Source of the DNA: a virus
Strand: one strand, 5' to 3'
IMG/VR virus record: IMGVR_UViG_3300027674_000006
Span: 1-46,140 of that record
DNA length: 46,140 nucleotides
The position numbers and the translations under genes were made by a program. The notes below the pieces were generated by a model. That model worked only from the letters and a program-made list of their open reading frames with translations, searched no databases and was not told where the DNA came from. Of this stretch, positions 8,019 through 17,151 are shown in pieces (within the stretch, counting starts at the first letter, position 1; each line of letters opens with the position of its first letter).

Positions 8019-8777
8019 CTACGACCGGTTCATGCCGAGCTGGATCATATCGATGTCCAGCGATCCGACCCCGACGCCGGAGGCCTTGTAGACGCTCGCA
8101 TAGGGCTGCAGGATTGCGTTGGCGCCGGTCGCGGCAAAGCTCATCTTGCGGGCGCTGACCACGGCGCCGTCGATCGCGAACAGGACATTCGTCGGGTCGG
8201 TCGCATCGATCCGGAAATTGTGGAACGCGTCGGCGGCCATCGTAATGTTGGTGGCGCGCGACAGCGTGTTGACGCCGTCCTTGGTGCGCATGTTGATCGC
8301 ACCCGACGAGAGCGCCTGGAATTCGGCGTAGAATGAGGCATTGTCGGGGCCGTCGATCCACGCCGACTGCATCCCGAGGACGATCTCGACGACGCCGGTC
8401 GGGATCGCATGAAACGCCGCGCGCGCCTCCCACACCGTAGATCTGGTCAGGTCCCAATTGAGGACATCGGCGGCGTAGAGCGAGGCCTCCTGTTTTTCGC
8501 TGGTGGCGTCGAGCGCCAGGCGGACGATGCCGCCGGCGGCGTTGGCGATTGCAGCAACCGACGGCGCGCCGCCGGCCTGGACCGTCTTCCTGATCCACGG
8601 ATAGCCGACCGTCGCCACGGTCGGCAGACCGGCGGTATGCGACGGGCCGATAAAATCCTCGTCGAGCACCGCCGCCGCGTACCGCGCCACCGTCTCACCA
8701 GTCGCCGCGTCGAACAACCCCTGCGCATTGCCCTCGCTCGCCTCCTTGTGCGAGCGCGTGATGATCACCGATCCCAT
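8019..8777 (-). CDS. Lectin/LamG-like head decoration candidate
   Basis: A 252-residue protein with a good ribosome site (GGGAGC) before ATG 8777. After a short leader it shows a jelly-roll pattern: WDLTRSTVWEARAAFH, IVLGMQSAWIDGPDNASFYAEF, DAFHNFRIDAT, NVLFAIDGAVV. This alternating beta pattern is that of concanavalin-like domains. Located between the capsid and connector genes, it probably decorates the capsid and may bind glycans. The jelly-roll reading is from pattern, not alignment. Confidence 0.6.
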   Translation of the reverse strand: MGSVIITRSHKEASEGNAQGLFDAATGETVARYAAAVLDEDFIGPSHTAGLPTVATVGYPWIRKTVQAGGAPSVAAIANAAGGIVRLALDATSEKQEASLYAADVLNWDLTRSTVWEARAAFHAIPTGVVEIVLGMQSAWIDGPDNASFYAEFQALSSGAINMRTKDGVNTLSRATNITMAADAFHNFRIDATDPTNVLFAIDGAVVSARKMSFAATGANAILQPYASVYKASGVGVGSLDIDMIQLGMNRS

Positions 8778-8814
8778 GTTTCAGCTCCCCAAAAAAGCGC
8801 GCGCAGGGCGTTGT

Positions 8815-9318
8815 TTACACGTAGCAGGTCGGCGGGTTCTGCCGCTGGTCGCGCAACGGCATCACGACGAGATAGGCGTCGGTGATGTTGGCGGCGTTCG
8901 AGGCGCCGGTCTGGATCGCGATGTGCTCGAACGGTTTGGTCGTGTTGTTGATGTCCATGCACTCTGAGGGCTCGATTTCGAACATCACCAGCTTGTTCTT
9001 CAGGCTCGCGTCGGTGGTGAAGCCGGCCGCCGCGGTCTGCACGACATTCTGGTCGGTGCCGGTCGCGGTCGAGGTGTCGTTGTTGAGCGTGACCGGCACC
9101 GCGGTGATCGCCTTCGACGAGGTGCCGGAGCTGTCGGTCGCCTGCAGTGGCGTGAAGGCGACGGGCGCGGCGTTGCCCTGGTTGACGCCGCAGACCAGGT
9201 AGGCCTTGTGGCCATGCCTCACCGAAACATAGCTCGAGGTGCGGCCGGCGGCGTCAGCGGCCGCCGGCAGCAGGTTGGTGACGATCGCGTTTTCCCAAAG
9301 GCGGAACGGTGCGGACAT
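8815..9318 (-). CDS. Hypothetical head protein downstream of capsid
   Basis: A 167-residue beta-rich protein starting MSAPFRLWENAIVTNLLP, followed by GHKAYLVCGVN and a threonine/serine-rich region, and ending in ASNAANITDAYLVVMPLRDQ. Position directly after the major capsid gene suggests a decoration or stabilising protein. No family is recognised. The start follows an AGGAGA ribosome site on the minus strand. Confidence 0.6.
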   Translation of the reverse strand: MSAPFRLWENAIVTNLLPAAADAAGRTSSYVSVRHGHKAYLVCGVNQGNAAPVAFTPLQATDSSGTSSKAITAVPVTLNNDTSTATGTDQNVVQTAAAGFTTDASLKNKLVMFEIEPSECMDINNTTKPFEHIAIQTGASNAANITDAYLVVMPLRDQRQNPPTCYV

Positions 9319-9461
9319 CGATGGATCTCCTCAGGAGGCATAACGAAGAACGAACGCGGCCGATCGCAGGATCATCAGCCCGGCACGGCGATGCCACAGG
9401 CGCAGCCGCAATGCGAGCAGTTGCCGGCGCCGGCCGGCGCGGCGCAGCGCGGCCCGGCCGG

Positions 9462-10724
9462 TTATCGGCTCCCCAGCGTGACGAACGGGGTCAGCGTGTT
9501 GCCGCCCTTGAACGGGGTCAGCGGCGTGTGCCAGATCGGCTGGCCATCGACCCGATAGGTGAGACGGAACGTCGTCTCGTCGGTCAGGAACCGGACGTGG
9601 ATCGAGGTCATCTGCTGCATCGCGGCGCGGTCGGCCTCGACATATTGCGAGAAATCGGCCAGCACGATATCGCCCTCGGTGCCGAGGGTGTTGCAATATT
9701 CGAGCGGGATCACCGGGATGCCGAGCAGTGTCGCCTGCGGCCGTCCTGATGCCTGGCTGCCCAGGGGTCCGTTCGGCAGGAACACCGGCATGCCGCCGGT
9801 GCCGATCACCTGGCTCATCGAATAGAGCTGCGGCTCGGTGTCCTGGTTGACGATCCACACCGCGCTCTTGCGCGAGCGCGCCCACATGTGGGCATACATC
9901 GCCAGGATGTTCTTATAAGTGATCGTTTTGGTTTCCTGGCCCTTGTCCCCGGCCGCCGCGACCTTGGCCGGCGCGTTCATGACGCCGAGCGGCATCCCGG
10001 CGCCGCTGCCCTCGAAGATCGCGTCCTCGAGCATGAACATGATTTCTTCGGCGAACGCCTCGTTGGCGATGCCGGTCAGCGCCGTCGCGTCGGCGAGCAG
10101 CTCGTCGGTCATGTACCAGACCGACATCAGCTTTTTCAGGTACAGTTCAATCAGGCGGAATTTCGGCCTGGTCGCGGTCACCGAATCGCCTTCGCCGACC
10201 CAGTACGACTGCACGCCGCCCCAGCGCGACCCGGTGACCCGGCTCTGCTCGTCGACGCCCGGGATCTTGATCCCGACGCCCTCGATCGGCAGCCGGAAGG
10301 TGCGCTTCAAAATCTCGCCCATCTCGTAAGTGCGAGTGAGGATCGTCGCGGCGAATTCCGGCGCCAGGGTGAACCCGCCGCCCGACGGATCGGTCTCGCC
10401 CATCCCCTGCGGCGCCTTGATCAGTCGCTGGTCGATGCCGCCGCCGGAGCAGGCGCGGACGATCGCCCGCAGCTGGTCGCCGAGCCGAGCGAACCCGTCA
10501 TTGCCGACCAGTTCGCCGCCGCGCACCAGCTTGGCGCCCGAGCGCGCCAGTTCGATCGTCTTCTCCTGGCGCGCAATCATCTCGTCGATGGTCTCGATTT
10601 CCGAAGCCTTGGCGTTGAATTTTTTGATGTCGGGATGATCGACGAGCTTTTGCAGTTCGTCATAGGCCTGGGCTCGCTGCAATTTAAGCTGGTGCAGTTT
10701 AGGGCGCGGATCGATTTCAGCCAT
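9462..10724 (-). CDS. Major capsid protein, HK97 fold
   Basis: A 420-residue protein taken from ATG 10724, which has GGAG eight bases upstream; an in-frame ATG at 10739 lacks one. The first 90 residues are a coiled-coil, charge-rich delta domain (LQRAQAYDELQKLV, IDEMIARQEKTIELA). The capsid core follows: GGGFTLAPEFAATI, the E-loop region RWGGVQSYWVGEGDSV, LMSVWYMTDELLAD, and the C-terminal VRFLTDETTFRLTYRVDGQP. The delta domain is normally removed by the protease encoded just upstream. Confidence 0.95.
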   Translation of the reverse strand: MAEIDPRPKLHQLKLQRAQAYDELQKLVDHPDIKKFNAKASEIETIDEMIARQEKTIELARSGAKLVRGGELVGNDGFARLGDQLRAIVRACSGGGIDQRLIKAPQGMGETDPSGGGFTLAPEFAATILTRTYEMGEILKRTFRLPIEGVGIKIPGVDEQSRVTGSRWGGVQSYWVGEGDSVTATRPKFRLIELYLKKLMSVWYMTDELLADATALTGIANEAFAEEIMFMLEDAIFEGSGAGMPLGVMNAPAKVAAAGDKGQETKTITYKNILAMYAHMWARSRKSAVWIVNQDTEPQLYSMSQVIGTGGMPVFLPNGPLGSQASGRPQATLLGIPVIPLEYCNTLGTEGDIVLADFSQYVEADRAAMQQMTSIHVRFLTDETTFRLTYRVDGQPIWHTPLTPFKGGNTLTPFVTLGSR

Positions 10725-10813
10725 CACTATGGGCTCCATCGTCGGGAATGCGGCGCCTCACGGCGGCGCGGGCGCCTTGCCCAAGGGCGTTTCGGGCCGA
10801 AAGAGAGGCGCCG

Positions 10814-12604
10814 TCAGCGGCGCAGCGAGGCAAGGCGCAGGGCGCGGCCCTGTTCGCCCTCGGGATCGCCGATCGCCGGGCGCGCCGTGGCGTCGCCCAA
10901 GGCGCTGCGATAGGCTTCGAGATAGCCGTCGGCGGCCTTGGCGTGCGCGTGCATGCCGCGCACCGCCTGCTGGGCATCATCGTTGCCGGTCAGGTCCTCA
11001 TCGCCGTCGGGATCGATGATAATCAGGTCCTTGAGGTGCTCGTGCATCGCCTTGACGTGCTCGTGCGCCCGCTTCAGGTGCTCTTCCGGCGCCAGCCCCT
11101 CGCGCTCCGGGTTGATCGGCGCCTCGCGGCGGCGCAGACCCTTGCCGGCCGGCCCGCCGACCATCCCGCGATAGTGACCGAGATAGGTATCGGCCGCCTT
11201 GGCGTGCGCGTGCATGCCGCAGACGGCCTTGTGGCCCGCTTCCGGATCGGCGAAAGCGTTGCCGCCGGACGGGTCGGCGACCATCAGGTCGCGGTGATGG
11301 TCGTGCGCCGCCTTGACGTGCTCGCGCGCCCGTTTCAGGTGCTCCTGCGGTTCGCCGCCGGCGGCCATGCCGGCCTCGCGCAGCACGCCGGCGACGACAT
11401 GGCGCAGCAGCGCGGCGAGCCCCTTGTTCTCGTTGAGCAGCGGCCCGTGGATCGCGCATTCCTCGGGGTTCTTGAGGCCGCATTCCTCCTCGATCGCGCG
11501 GCCGCAATTGGCGATGTAACCGCCGGCCGCCGGATCGCCCTCGCTCATGCCGCCACCATCGCGGCGGCGCAGATTCCTGCCGGGTTCGCCCATGCCGAAT
11601 CGCTCCTCGTAATGATCGACGACCTTGCGGGCGTCATCGAGCACGTCCTGCGGCGCATCGGTCTGCGGCAGCCGCGACGCCGCCGCCTTGATGCCGCCCT
11701 TGACCGCCTTGAGCCGGCCGTCGACGATGTCGGCGAACGGCAGCTTGTACGAGCCGCGCAGTTCCAGCGCCGCTCCGTCATAGATCAGGAAGCCGCGCCG
11801 CGCCGTCGCCGGGTGCGGGCTGTCGCCGTCAAATCCGGCGGCGTCGAGCATGCGTTTGGCGGCGGCCGGGCCGTCCCATGCGTCGCTGTCGTCGAGCGGC
11901 AGGTCTCGCGCGGCGGCGACATGCCATTCCTCACCGCCGGCGCGCTGGCGCGCCCTAAGCGGTTGTGCCAGGCTGCGCATCCGTTCGACCTCCGTTCGCG
12001 GCAGGATCACCCGGCCCTCGCCGTCGAGCAGCTTTTCGGCCCAGTCGACGAGCGGGCGCGTGTCGATGCCGTGCGCCCGCGCCTCGGCCAGCGCGTTGGG
12101 GTTGGCCGGCACCGGGCAGATCGAGAATTCGAGCAGCTCCTGACGCTCGAAATCGATGCCGAACTGGCGGTCCTCATCGCTCGAAAACGAATAGTCGAGC
12201 GGCAGGAAACCGACCGAGCCGGCGTTGAGGTATTTTGCCTTGACCAGACGATAGATCAGATCGGCGAACTCGTAGACCTCGGGCGCCGCGAACTCGACAT
12301 CGCCGGCCAATGCCATCCCCTCGATCAACAGGTTCGAGCCGCGCGCGATCGGCGGCGACCAGCTTTCGTGCGCCCACAGCACCACCGGGTTGCGCAGATA
12401 GTCGGCGATCTGCCAGCCCTGCGGGTCGATCGTGTCGCCGACGCGGTCGAGCGTGCCGTCGCTGAAGACAAAGCGCACCTTGCGCGCCGCCTCGTCGACC
12501 AGCAGCGGGCTCGCCACCTGCAGGCGGTAGACGCCGGCATTCGGCCGCGTTCCATCGCGCAGCGCGGCGCGGAACCGGTCGAGCGAGATCAGGTCCTGCG
12601 GCAT
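10814..12604 (-). CDS. Prohead protease with scaffold-like, duplicated His-rich C-terminus
   Basis: A 596-residue protein, about three times the usual length of an HK97-type (S78) prohead protease. Residues 1-170 are the protease, with His79 in WAHES and Ser130 in LNAGSVGF, then the conserved LLEFSICPVPANPNA. Residues 225-337 carry a second phage domain (EEWHVAAARDLPLDD, GFLIYDGAALELRGSYKLPFAD). Residues about 420-480 and 507-567 are two copies of a repeat (EHLKRAxEHVKAxHxH and GMHAHAKAAD). Such extensions often act as scaffold cleaved in cis. It lies between the portal-side genes and the capsid gene. Confidence 0.88.
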   Translation of the reverse strand: MPQDLISLDRFRAALRDGTRPNAGVYRLQVASPLLVDEAARKVRFVFSDGTLDRVGDTIDPQGWQIADYLRNPVVLWAHESWSPPIARGSNLLIEGMALAGDVEFAAPEVYEFADLIYRLVKAKYLNAGSVGFLPLDYSFSSDEDRQFGIDFERQELLEFSICPVPANPNALAEARAHGIDTRPLVDWAEKLLDGEGRVILPRTEVERMRSLAQPLRARQRAGGEEWHVAAARDLPLDDSDAWDGPAAAKRMLDAAGFDGDSPHPATARRGFLIYDGAALELRGSYKLPFADIVDGRLKAVKGGIKAAASRLPQTDAPQDVLDDARKVVDHYEERFGMGEPGRNLRRRDGGGMSEGDPAAGGYIANCGRAIEEECGLKNPEECAIHGPLLNENKGLAALLRHVVAGVLREAGMAAGGEPQEHLKRAREHVKAAHDHHRDLMVADPSGGNAFADPEAGHKAVCGMHAHAKAADTYLGHYRGMVGGPAGKGLRRREAPINPEREGLAPEEHLKRAHEHVKAMHEHLKDLIIIDPDGDEDLTGNDDAQQAVRGMHAHAKAADGYLEAYRSALGDATARPAIGDPEGEQGRALRLASLRR

Positions 12605-12640
12605 CCGTTCAATCCCCGAACAGCCGGCCGTCAGACGGCG

Positions 12641-13192
12641 TCAGACGGCGCCGGAGACCGTATCGCCGCCCGAACTGATATGCGTCGGCAGCACCGTCTC
12701 GCCACCGTGCAGCTCATGGTAGCCGCTATCCGACACCCGCGTTGCGCCATAGACCAATGGCACCGGGTTCCCGGCCACGCCGCCCCAATGCACCGCGCCC
12801 GACGAATAATCCCCGACACCGCTGTCGGTCGCACCGGCCGACAACGCGGCGGTCTGCGCAGGGTCGAGGTGGGGATGCAGCGGTTCGAGGCGGGCATTGG
12901 CGATGTCGAACGCGACCCGGGTGATGCGGGCGGCGCCGATCGTTACTTCGAGTGTGTCGCGGACCGGCAGCGGCCCGTCGCGCTCGATGACGACCTGCGC
13001 CATCGCCCCCGGTGCGCCGGCGGGTATCAGTTTGACCTCGCGGCGATCGTCGGAAAATTCGACCGCGACCACCTGGGGATCGCCGGAGACGACCGCCCAG
13101 CCGGCGACCGGGTCGAGCGAGACCGAATTGTCGTCGCGGTAGATCACCGGGACATAGGCGATAGCGTCGGCCGGAAGACTGTAGGCCACCAT
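12641..13192 (-). CDS. Hypothetical protein with mosaic C-terminus
   Basis: A 183-residue protein between portal and protease. The first 100 residues look like a beta-sandwich (WAVVSGDPQVVAVEFSDDRR, LPVRDTLEVTIGAARITRVA). The last 45 residues combine GNPVPLVYGATRVS, which recurs at the N-terminus of the tail hub protein, with LHGGETVLPTHIS, which recurs at the C-terminus of the tape measure. DNA in both places is also similar. A 10-bp tandem duplication (tcagacggcg, twice) lies at its stop codon. I do not recognise a family; the chimeric end suggests a local recombination product. Confidence 0.6.
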   Translation of the reverse strand: MVAYSLPADAIAYVPVIYRDDNSVSLDPVAGWAVVSGDPQVVAVEFSDDRREVKLIPAGAPGAMAQVVIERDGPLPVRDTLEVTIGAARITRVAFDIANARLEPLHPHLDPAQTAALSAGATDSGVGDYSSGAVHWGGVAGNPVPLVYGATRVSDSGYHELHGGETVLPTHISSGGDTVSGAV

Positions 13193-13233
13193 GTCGTGAC
13201 TCCTTTTTCCATTACGCGCTGATTATTCGGGGA

Positions 13234-14604
13234 TCACACGCTCGGGCTCGAATCTCCGGGGTCGGGCGGCAGCTCGGTCGCCGGCGGCGATGCCGGGTCG
13301 CCGCGGCCGCCCTCGGCCGGCGCACCGGTCAGATCGCTGCCCAGGCCGCCGGCCGCGCTCTGCAGCGTAAAGCCGATCGGCGCGACATTGACCGGCTGGT
13401 ACAGCGTGTCGCCGCCCTTGACATCGGGCAAGGCCTCGCCGCGCCGCGCCTCGTTCGGGGTCAGGATCATGCCGATGACGCCGAGCCGCATCGCCGTCAA
13501 CCGGGTCAGGATGTCAGCCTTGAGAAAATGCGCGTAATCGAACTCGACAAAGAACTCGTCGCCGTCGACCTCGCCGAGTTCCTCGAACTTGGGTACCCAG
13601 CGCTCGGCCCAGGTGGCGATGACGTCGTTGATGTACAGCTGCTGCAATTGGATCAGGTCGCCGCGCTCGATCGGCAGCCCGACCTTGAAACGCGGGATGC
13701 GAAACCCGCGCGCCACATCCTCGAGCTGGAACTCGCGCGATTTCATGAACTCGGCGTCGACCAGCGACATCGCTGTCTGCTGCCATTTGACCCCGTCCTC
13801 GAGTATTGCGGTGCCGCCGGCGTTGCGCCACCCGCCATGCGACGCATTCCAGGCGTCGCGCAGCTTTATCCCGGCCGCCGTGGTCAACTGCTTGTCGGTG
13901 GACAGGTAGCCCGACGGGCGCGCTCCCGATCCGGCGGTGCGCGCCGCCATCTGCTCCTGGGCGATGCCGACGCCGATCGCCTCGCGCATCAGCCGCACCC
14001 GCGACGTGCCGAGGAGGCTGTGCCAGGTCTGGCCCCAGCGGACGTGCAGCATGTCGTCGTTGTGGATCAGCACCGGCAGGTCGGCGAGGACCGCCATCTC
14101 GTGCAGACCCTGGCGCGCGACAGCATAGAACCACTCGCCGCCCGGCGCCTCGAACAGCGTCACCCGGTCGGGATGAATCGGCACCAATTGCCTCGGCAAC
14201 CCCCGGTCGTCGCGGATGATGACCGCATAGGCGTCGCTGCGCAGCGCCAGCGCGAACTGCTCCATCTCGACCCACTCAAACCGGGTCTGCCAGGCGTTCG
14301 GTTTGCGCAGCAGTCGCGCCAGCGCGGCATGCTCAAGTTTGATACCGGGATCATCGGCGTCGATCGCGACCTTGCCGCCGTTCGGCAACCGCCGCATCAG
14401 CCGGATCGGCAATTTGGCGAGGTCCTCGGCGATGATCGAAACGCAGGTCAGCACGGCGACGTATTGCAGCGCGGTGACCGCGTTGACCGGCACCCCGGCG
14501 GCGGAGATCCCCCAGTTCTCCCACGCATCGCTCAGTTCCGAGCCGACCGTCCCGCCCTGCGCCTTACGGCGGGCAAAATCTGCGATGCGCGACCAGATGC
14601 CCAT
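13234..14604 (-). CDS. Portal protein, HK97 type
   Basis: A 456-residue protein of normal family length. Landmarks are VAVLTCVSIIAEDLAKLPI, HAALARLLRKPN, LALRSDAYAVIIRDDRGLP, the central MREAIGVGIAQEQMA and the C-terminal LTRLTAMRLGVIGMILTPNEAR. These match HK97-family portals, which form the dodecameric DNA gate at the capsid vertex and dock the terminase. The last 45 residues are a proline/glycine-rich tail. It follows the terminase large subunit with a 14-bp gap, the usual order. Confidence 0.95.
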   Translation of the reverse strand: MGIWSRIADFARRKAQGGTVGSELSDAWENWGISAAGVPVNAVTALQYVAVLTCVSIIAEDLAKLPIRLMRRLPNGGKVAIDADDPGIKLEHAALARLLRKPNAWQTRFEWVEMEQFALALRSDAYAVIIRDDRGLPRQLVPIHPDRVTLFEAPGGEWFYAVARQGLHEMAVLADLPVLIHNDDMLHVRWGQTWHSLLGTSRVRLMREAIGVGIAQEQMAARTAGSGARPSGYLSTDKQLTTAAGIKLRDAWNASHGGWRNAGGTAILEDGVKWQQTAMSLVDAEFMKSREFQLEDVARGFRIPRFKVGLPIERGDLIQLQQLYINDVIATWAERWVPKFEELGEVDGDEFFVEFDYAHFLKADILTRLTAMRLGVIGMILTPNEARRGEALPDVKGGDTLYQPVNVAPIGFTLQSAAGGLGSDLTGAPAEGGRGDPASPPATELPPDPGDSSPSV

Positions 14605-14618
14605 CGGATCGCGGCTCC

Positions 14619-16313
14619 CTACAGCACCAGCAGCTCGCGTTCCTCATAGACCGAGCGCACCGATTCCGGATGCAATGACATGACGACGACGGCGTCGAAC
14701 AGGGCCGCCAACGGGTCGATCTTGCCGGTGCCCGAGGATTGCTTGGTGATCAGGATCGCGTTTCCGTGCACCTCGACGCGCGCGTTGCCGACGCACCAGT
14801 CCATCAGCGGCTGGACCGCGTGGCGAAACGACCCGTCGGCGAGGCGCACCTCGCTGTCCTTGATCGCGCCGGTCAGCTTCCAGCCCTGCGGGATGCCGGC
14901 GACCAGCGCGTCGACATCGAGCCCACGACCCGCCAGCGAGCTGCTGACCAGGGCGCGCGGCCCGTACTGGTCCTGACCGATCCCGTTTTCCTGCGGCATT
15001 AAGCCGGTCGCAACGATGCGCTCGACCAGACCGGCGACCTCCTCGGCGGCATCGGCCAGCACCTCGACGACGACCAGATCGCCGTCCGCGGCGAACCCGA
15101 GGAGCCGTGCCGCCTCGCTCTGGCGCCGCTCGAACACCGAGCGGTGCGCCCAGGCACGCGACCACGACAGCCAGTCGCGCGTCTCGATCTCGCGGCCGAT
15201 CACGGTCAGCCCGAGCAGGTCGTCGAGCCCGCCGTCGTCGATGCCGATGACGATCAGCTCGCTGCGCTCGATCAGGCTGTCGAATGTCAGGCCGGGGTCG
15301 GCCGCCGCTTCCCAGAAGTCGGCGCCGCGCCAGCGGTCGCTGTGCTGCCCGATCCCGACCTCGATGTTGAGGTGCTGCGATGCCCACAGCCGCGCCGCGG
15401 CCTCGCCCTTGGCGCTTTCGGCGGCGAAATCGTCGACCAGGCTCTCGATCCGCAGCGAACGGCCAAGGTTCGGCATGACCATCGGCCAGTTGGTCGGGTC
15501 GGACCATTGCGCGCGGTCCCTGGCGATTTCCAACGGGAACTCACAGAGGACCGCCAGCATCTTGCCGCTGCGCCTGCCGTCGCGGATCGCCCGCGCGGTG
15601 TCGAGTTCCTCCTTGAAGACGCCGGCCGGGCGATCGTCAGACTGCGTCGTCGCGATGACCAGGAACGCCTCGGGATAGGCCTGGCGGCCGCCGCGCAACT
15701 GCCGCAGCACCTTCGACGCCGATGGCGTCCGGCCGAGCAGGTGCAGTTCGTCGAGAAAGACAAAGGCCGGGCGCGGGCCGGTCAGGATCGCCAGGTCGAA
15801 GGTCTTGATCTTGAGCTTGGCGCCGGTCGCCAGGTCGCGGATCTCCTTGAGGTGCTCGCGCGTCTTGAAGCGTTTGCGCAATTCCGGGTCGAGCGCGATC
15901 ATCCCCTCGGTCTGGCTGTAGGCGAGGTCGGCGGTCGCCTGGTATTGGCCGACAAACATCCCCTCGGCGCGCGGCCGCTTGTTCATGAACAGCGCGGTCA
16001 GCATCAGACCGGCCCCGAGATAGGTGGTCTTGGCGTTCTTCTTGGCGATCAGCGCGAAGAACTCTTCGATGTAGCGGACCTGACCAACGGGGTCCCATGA
16101 GCCGAACACCGCGGCGACGATCTCCCGCGCCCAATCGCCGGCGGCCTCTTCCATCGTCGGATTGCCGGGGACATCGGGCAGCCGCAGCTGATCGAAGAAC
16201 GTCACCGCAATATCCGCTTCCCCGCGGTAGAGCGGCAGGTCGGGGATCGGCAGGCGGCCGGCGCGCAGCCGGTCCTGCCAATCCGGGCACGAGAGATCCC
16301 AGGGCGCCGCCAT
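14619..16313 (-). CDS. terL: Terminase large subunit
   Basis: A 564-residue HK97-type (Terminase_1) protein. The N-terminal ATPase has a Walker A-like IAKKNAKTT (about residues 89-97) and Walker B FVFLDELH (Asp188/Glu189). The C-terminal RNase-H-like nuclease shows acidic clusters at VIGIDDGG and DPLAALFDAV. The enzyme pumps DNA into the prohead through the portal and cuts concatemers. HK97 relatives usually cut at cos sites, which would fit a genome that circularises through cohesive ends, though I cannot locate the cos site. Confidence 0.95.
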   Translation of the reverse strand: MAAPWDLSCPDWQDRLRAGRLPIPDLPLYRGEADIAVTFFDQLRLPDVPGNPTMEEAAGDWAREIVAAVFGSWDPVGQVRYIEEFFALIAKKNAKTTYLGAGLMLTALFMNKRPRAEGMFVGQYQATADLAYSQTEGMIALDPELRKRFKTREHLKEIRDLATGAKLKIKTFDLAILTGPRPAFVFLDELHLLGRTPSASKVLRQLRGGRQAYPEAFLVIATTQSDDRPAGVFKEELDTARAIRDGRRSGKMLAVLCEFPLEIARDRAQWSDPTNWPMVMPNLGRSLRIESLVDDFAAESAKGEAAARLWASQHLNIEVGIGQHSDRWRGADFWEAAADPGLTFDSLIERSELIVIGIDDGGLDDLLGLTVIGREIETRDWLSWSRAWAHRSVFERRQSEAARLLGFAADGDLVVVEVLADAAEEVAGLVERIVATGLMPQENGIGQDQYGPRALVSSSLAGRGLDVDALVAGIPQGWKLTGAIKDSEVRLADGSFRHAVQPLMDWCVGNARVEVHGNAILITKQSSGTGKIDPLAALFDAVVVMSLHPESVRSVYEERELLVL

Positions 16314-16314
16314 T

Positions 16315-16650
16315 TCAGTTCATCGCAAAACGCTTGGCGAGCAGCGCGCCCATCTCGGTCGTGGTGTCGGGGTTATGCGCGGCAACAATCTCGGCTTCCT
16401 TCTTGCCGGGCGCCGGCCCGAGCGGCAATTCCGGCTCGTCTTCGTCGAACGGCTGCAGCGCGAGGCGTCTGTGCAGGTAGGGCGCGGCGCCCTCGGCCAT
16501 GCGATCGCGGCGGCGCGGGTCGGCCTCGGGGTCACGCATCACTGCGAGCATGTATTCGAGCGGCAACCCCTCAGGCCCGACATAGGCCTTGAGGGGCTGC
16601 GACGATTTCGGCTTACGCCCGGCACCCGGCCGGGCCCCCCCACGCGGCAT
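16315..16650 (-). CDS. terS: Terminase small subunit-like protein
   Basis: A 111-residue basic protein opening with RGGARPGAGRKPKSSQPL, a very common N-terminus of small terminase subunits in alphaproteobacterial prophages, then EYMLAVMRDPEADPRRRDRMAEGAAPYLH. It sits directly before the terminase large subunit with only one base between genes. It should recognise the packaging site. The family assignment is from motif and position; the usual length is somewhat larger. Confidence 0.8.
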   Translation of the reverse strand: MPRGGARPGAGRKPKSSQPLKAYVGPEGLPLEYMLAVMRDPEADPRRRDRMAEGAAPYLHRRLALQPFDEDEPELPLGPAPGKKEAEIVAAHNPDTTTEMGALLAKRFAMN

Positions 16651-16697
16651 GCTCTGATTACCTGATTATTTTTCGATATGCGGCGATTTTTCAAAGC

Positions 16698-16729
16698 GCC
16701 GCCACACAAAAAAACCCGCGCGTGGCGGC
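16698..16729. other. Inverted repeat GCCGCCAC/GTGGCGGC before the packaging genes
   Basis: Perfect 8-bp arms at 16698-16705 and 16722-16729 with a 16-nt loop containing an A/T run. It lies in the roughly 130-bp gap between the HNH gene and the terminase small subunit gene, the only sizeable gap between the early and late blocks. The gap may hold a terminator, late promoter or cos site; none of these could be confirmed by eye. Confidence 0.45.
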
Positions 16730-16779
16730 ATAGCGGTTGCCCGGGAGAGTTGCCGCAGGGGGCCGAAACCCCCATCCCC

Positions 16780-17151
16780 CTATGCCGTCCGTGCCGCGCG
16801 GACCTGCGCTGTCTTCAGCGAATGATGCGCCCCGCAAAGGCATTGGCCGTTGCGCAGATCGAGTGCCGCGCCGCCATCCTTCAGTTCGCCGATATGGTCG
16901 GCGAACATCCGCCGCTCGGCCCGGTCGCAACCCGGCCATTCGCAGCGCCCGCCGGCGCGCCCGATCACCGCCGCCCGCCAGGCGCGATGCTCCGGCGTAT
17001 GGTACCAGGGGTCGGCGGTCTTGTCGGGCGGCGCGGCGCGCCGCAGGTCGAGCGGCCGGCCCCGGGTCGTCGCGATCTTGGAAGTCAGTTTTGGGATGAT
17101 GGTCGAATCGGCTACATCTTGTGGCACAGCCCTGTCAACCCCCAAAATCAT
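16780..17151 (-). CDS. HNH endonuclease next to terminase
   Basis: A 123-residue protein taken from ATG 17151, which overlaps the upstream gene by 17 nt. The N-terminal part has PKLTSKIATTRGRPLDL and DPWYHTPEHRAWR, typical of phage HNH proteins. The catalytic part has CEWPGC, ADHI, LRNGQCLCGAHH and LKT, with zinc cysteines and the H-N-H residues. HNH proteins encoded beside HK97-type terminases are known to take part in DNA packaging cuts. A start inside this frame near residue 9 (GTG) is also possible. Confidence 0.88.
   Translation of the reverse strand: MILGVDRAVPQDVADSTIIPKLTSKIATTRGRPLDLRRAAPPDKTADPWYHTPEHRAWRAAVIGRAGGRCEWPGCDRAERRMFADHIGELKDGGAALDLRNGQCLCGAHHSLKTAQVRAARTA

Noticed and set aside
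9319-9461. Cysteine-rich short frame downstream of the capsid gene
   Set aside because: The frame with CSHCGCACG has an in-frame stop upstream and no start codon between.
10748-13222. Long plus-strand open frame (824 codons) opposite protease and the 183-residue gene
   Set aside because: It crosses two well-supported minus-strand genes and a gap, with composition typical of antisense shadow.
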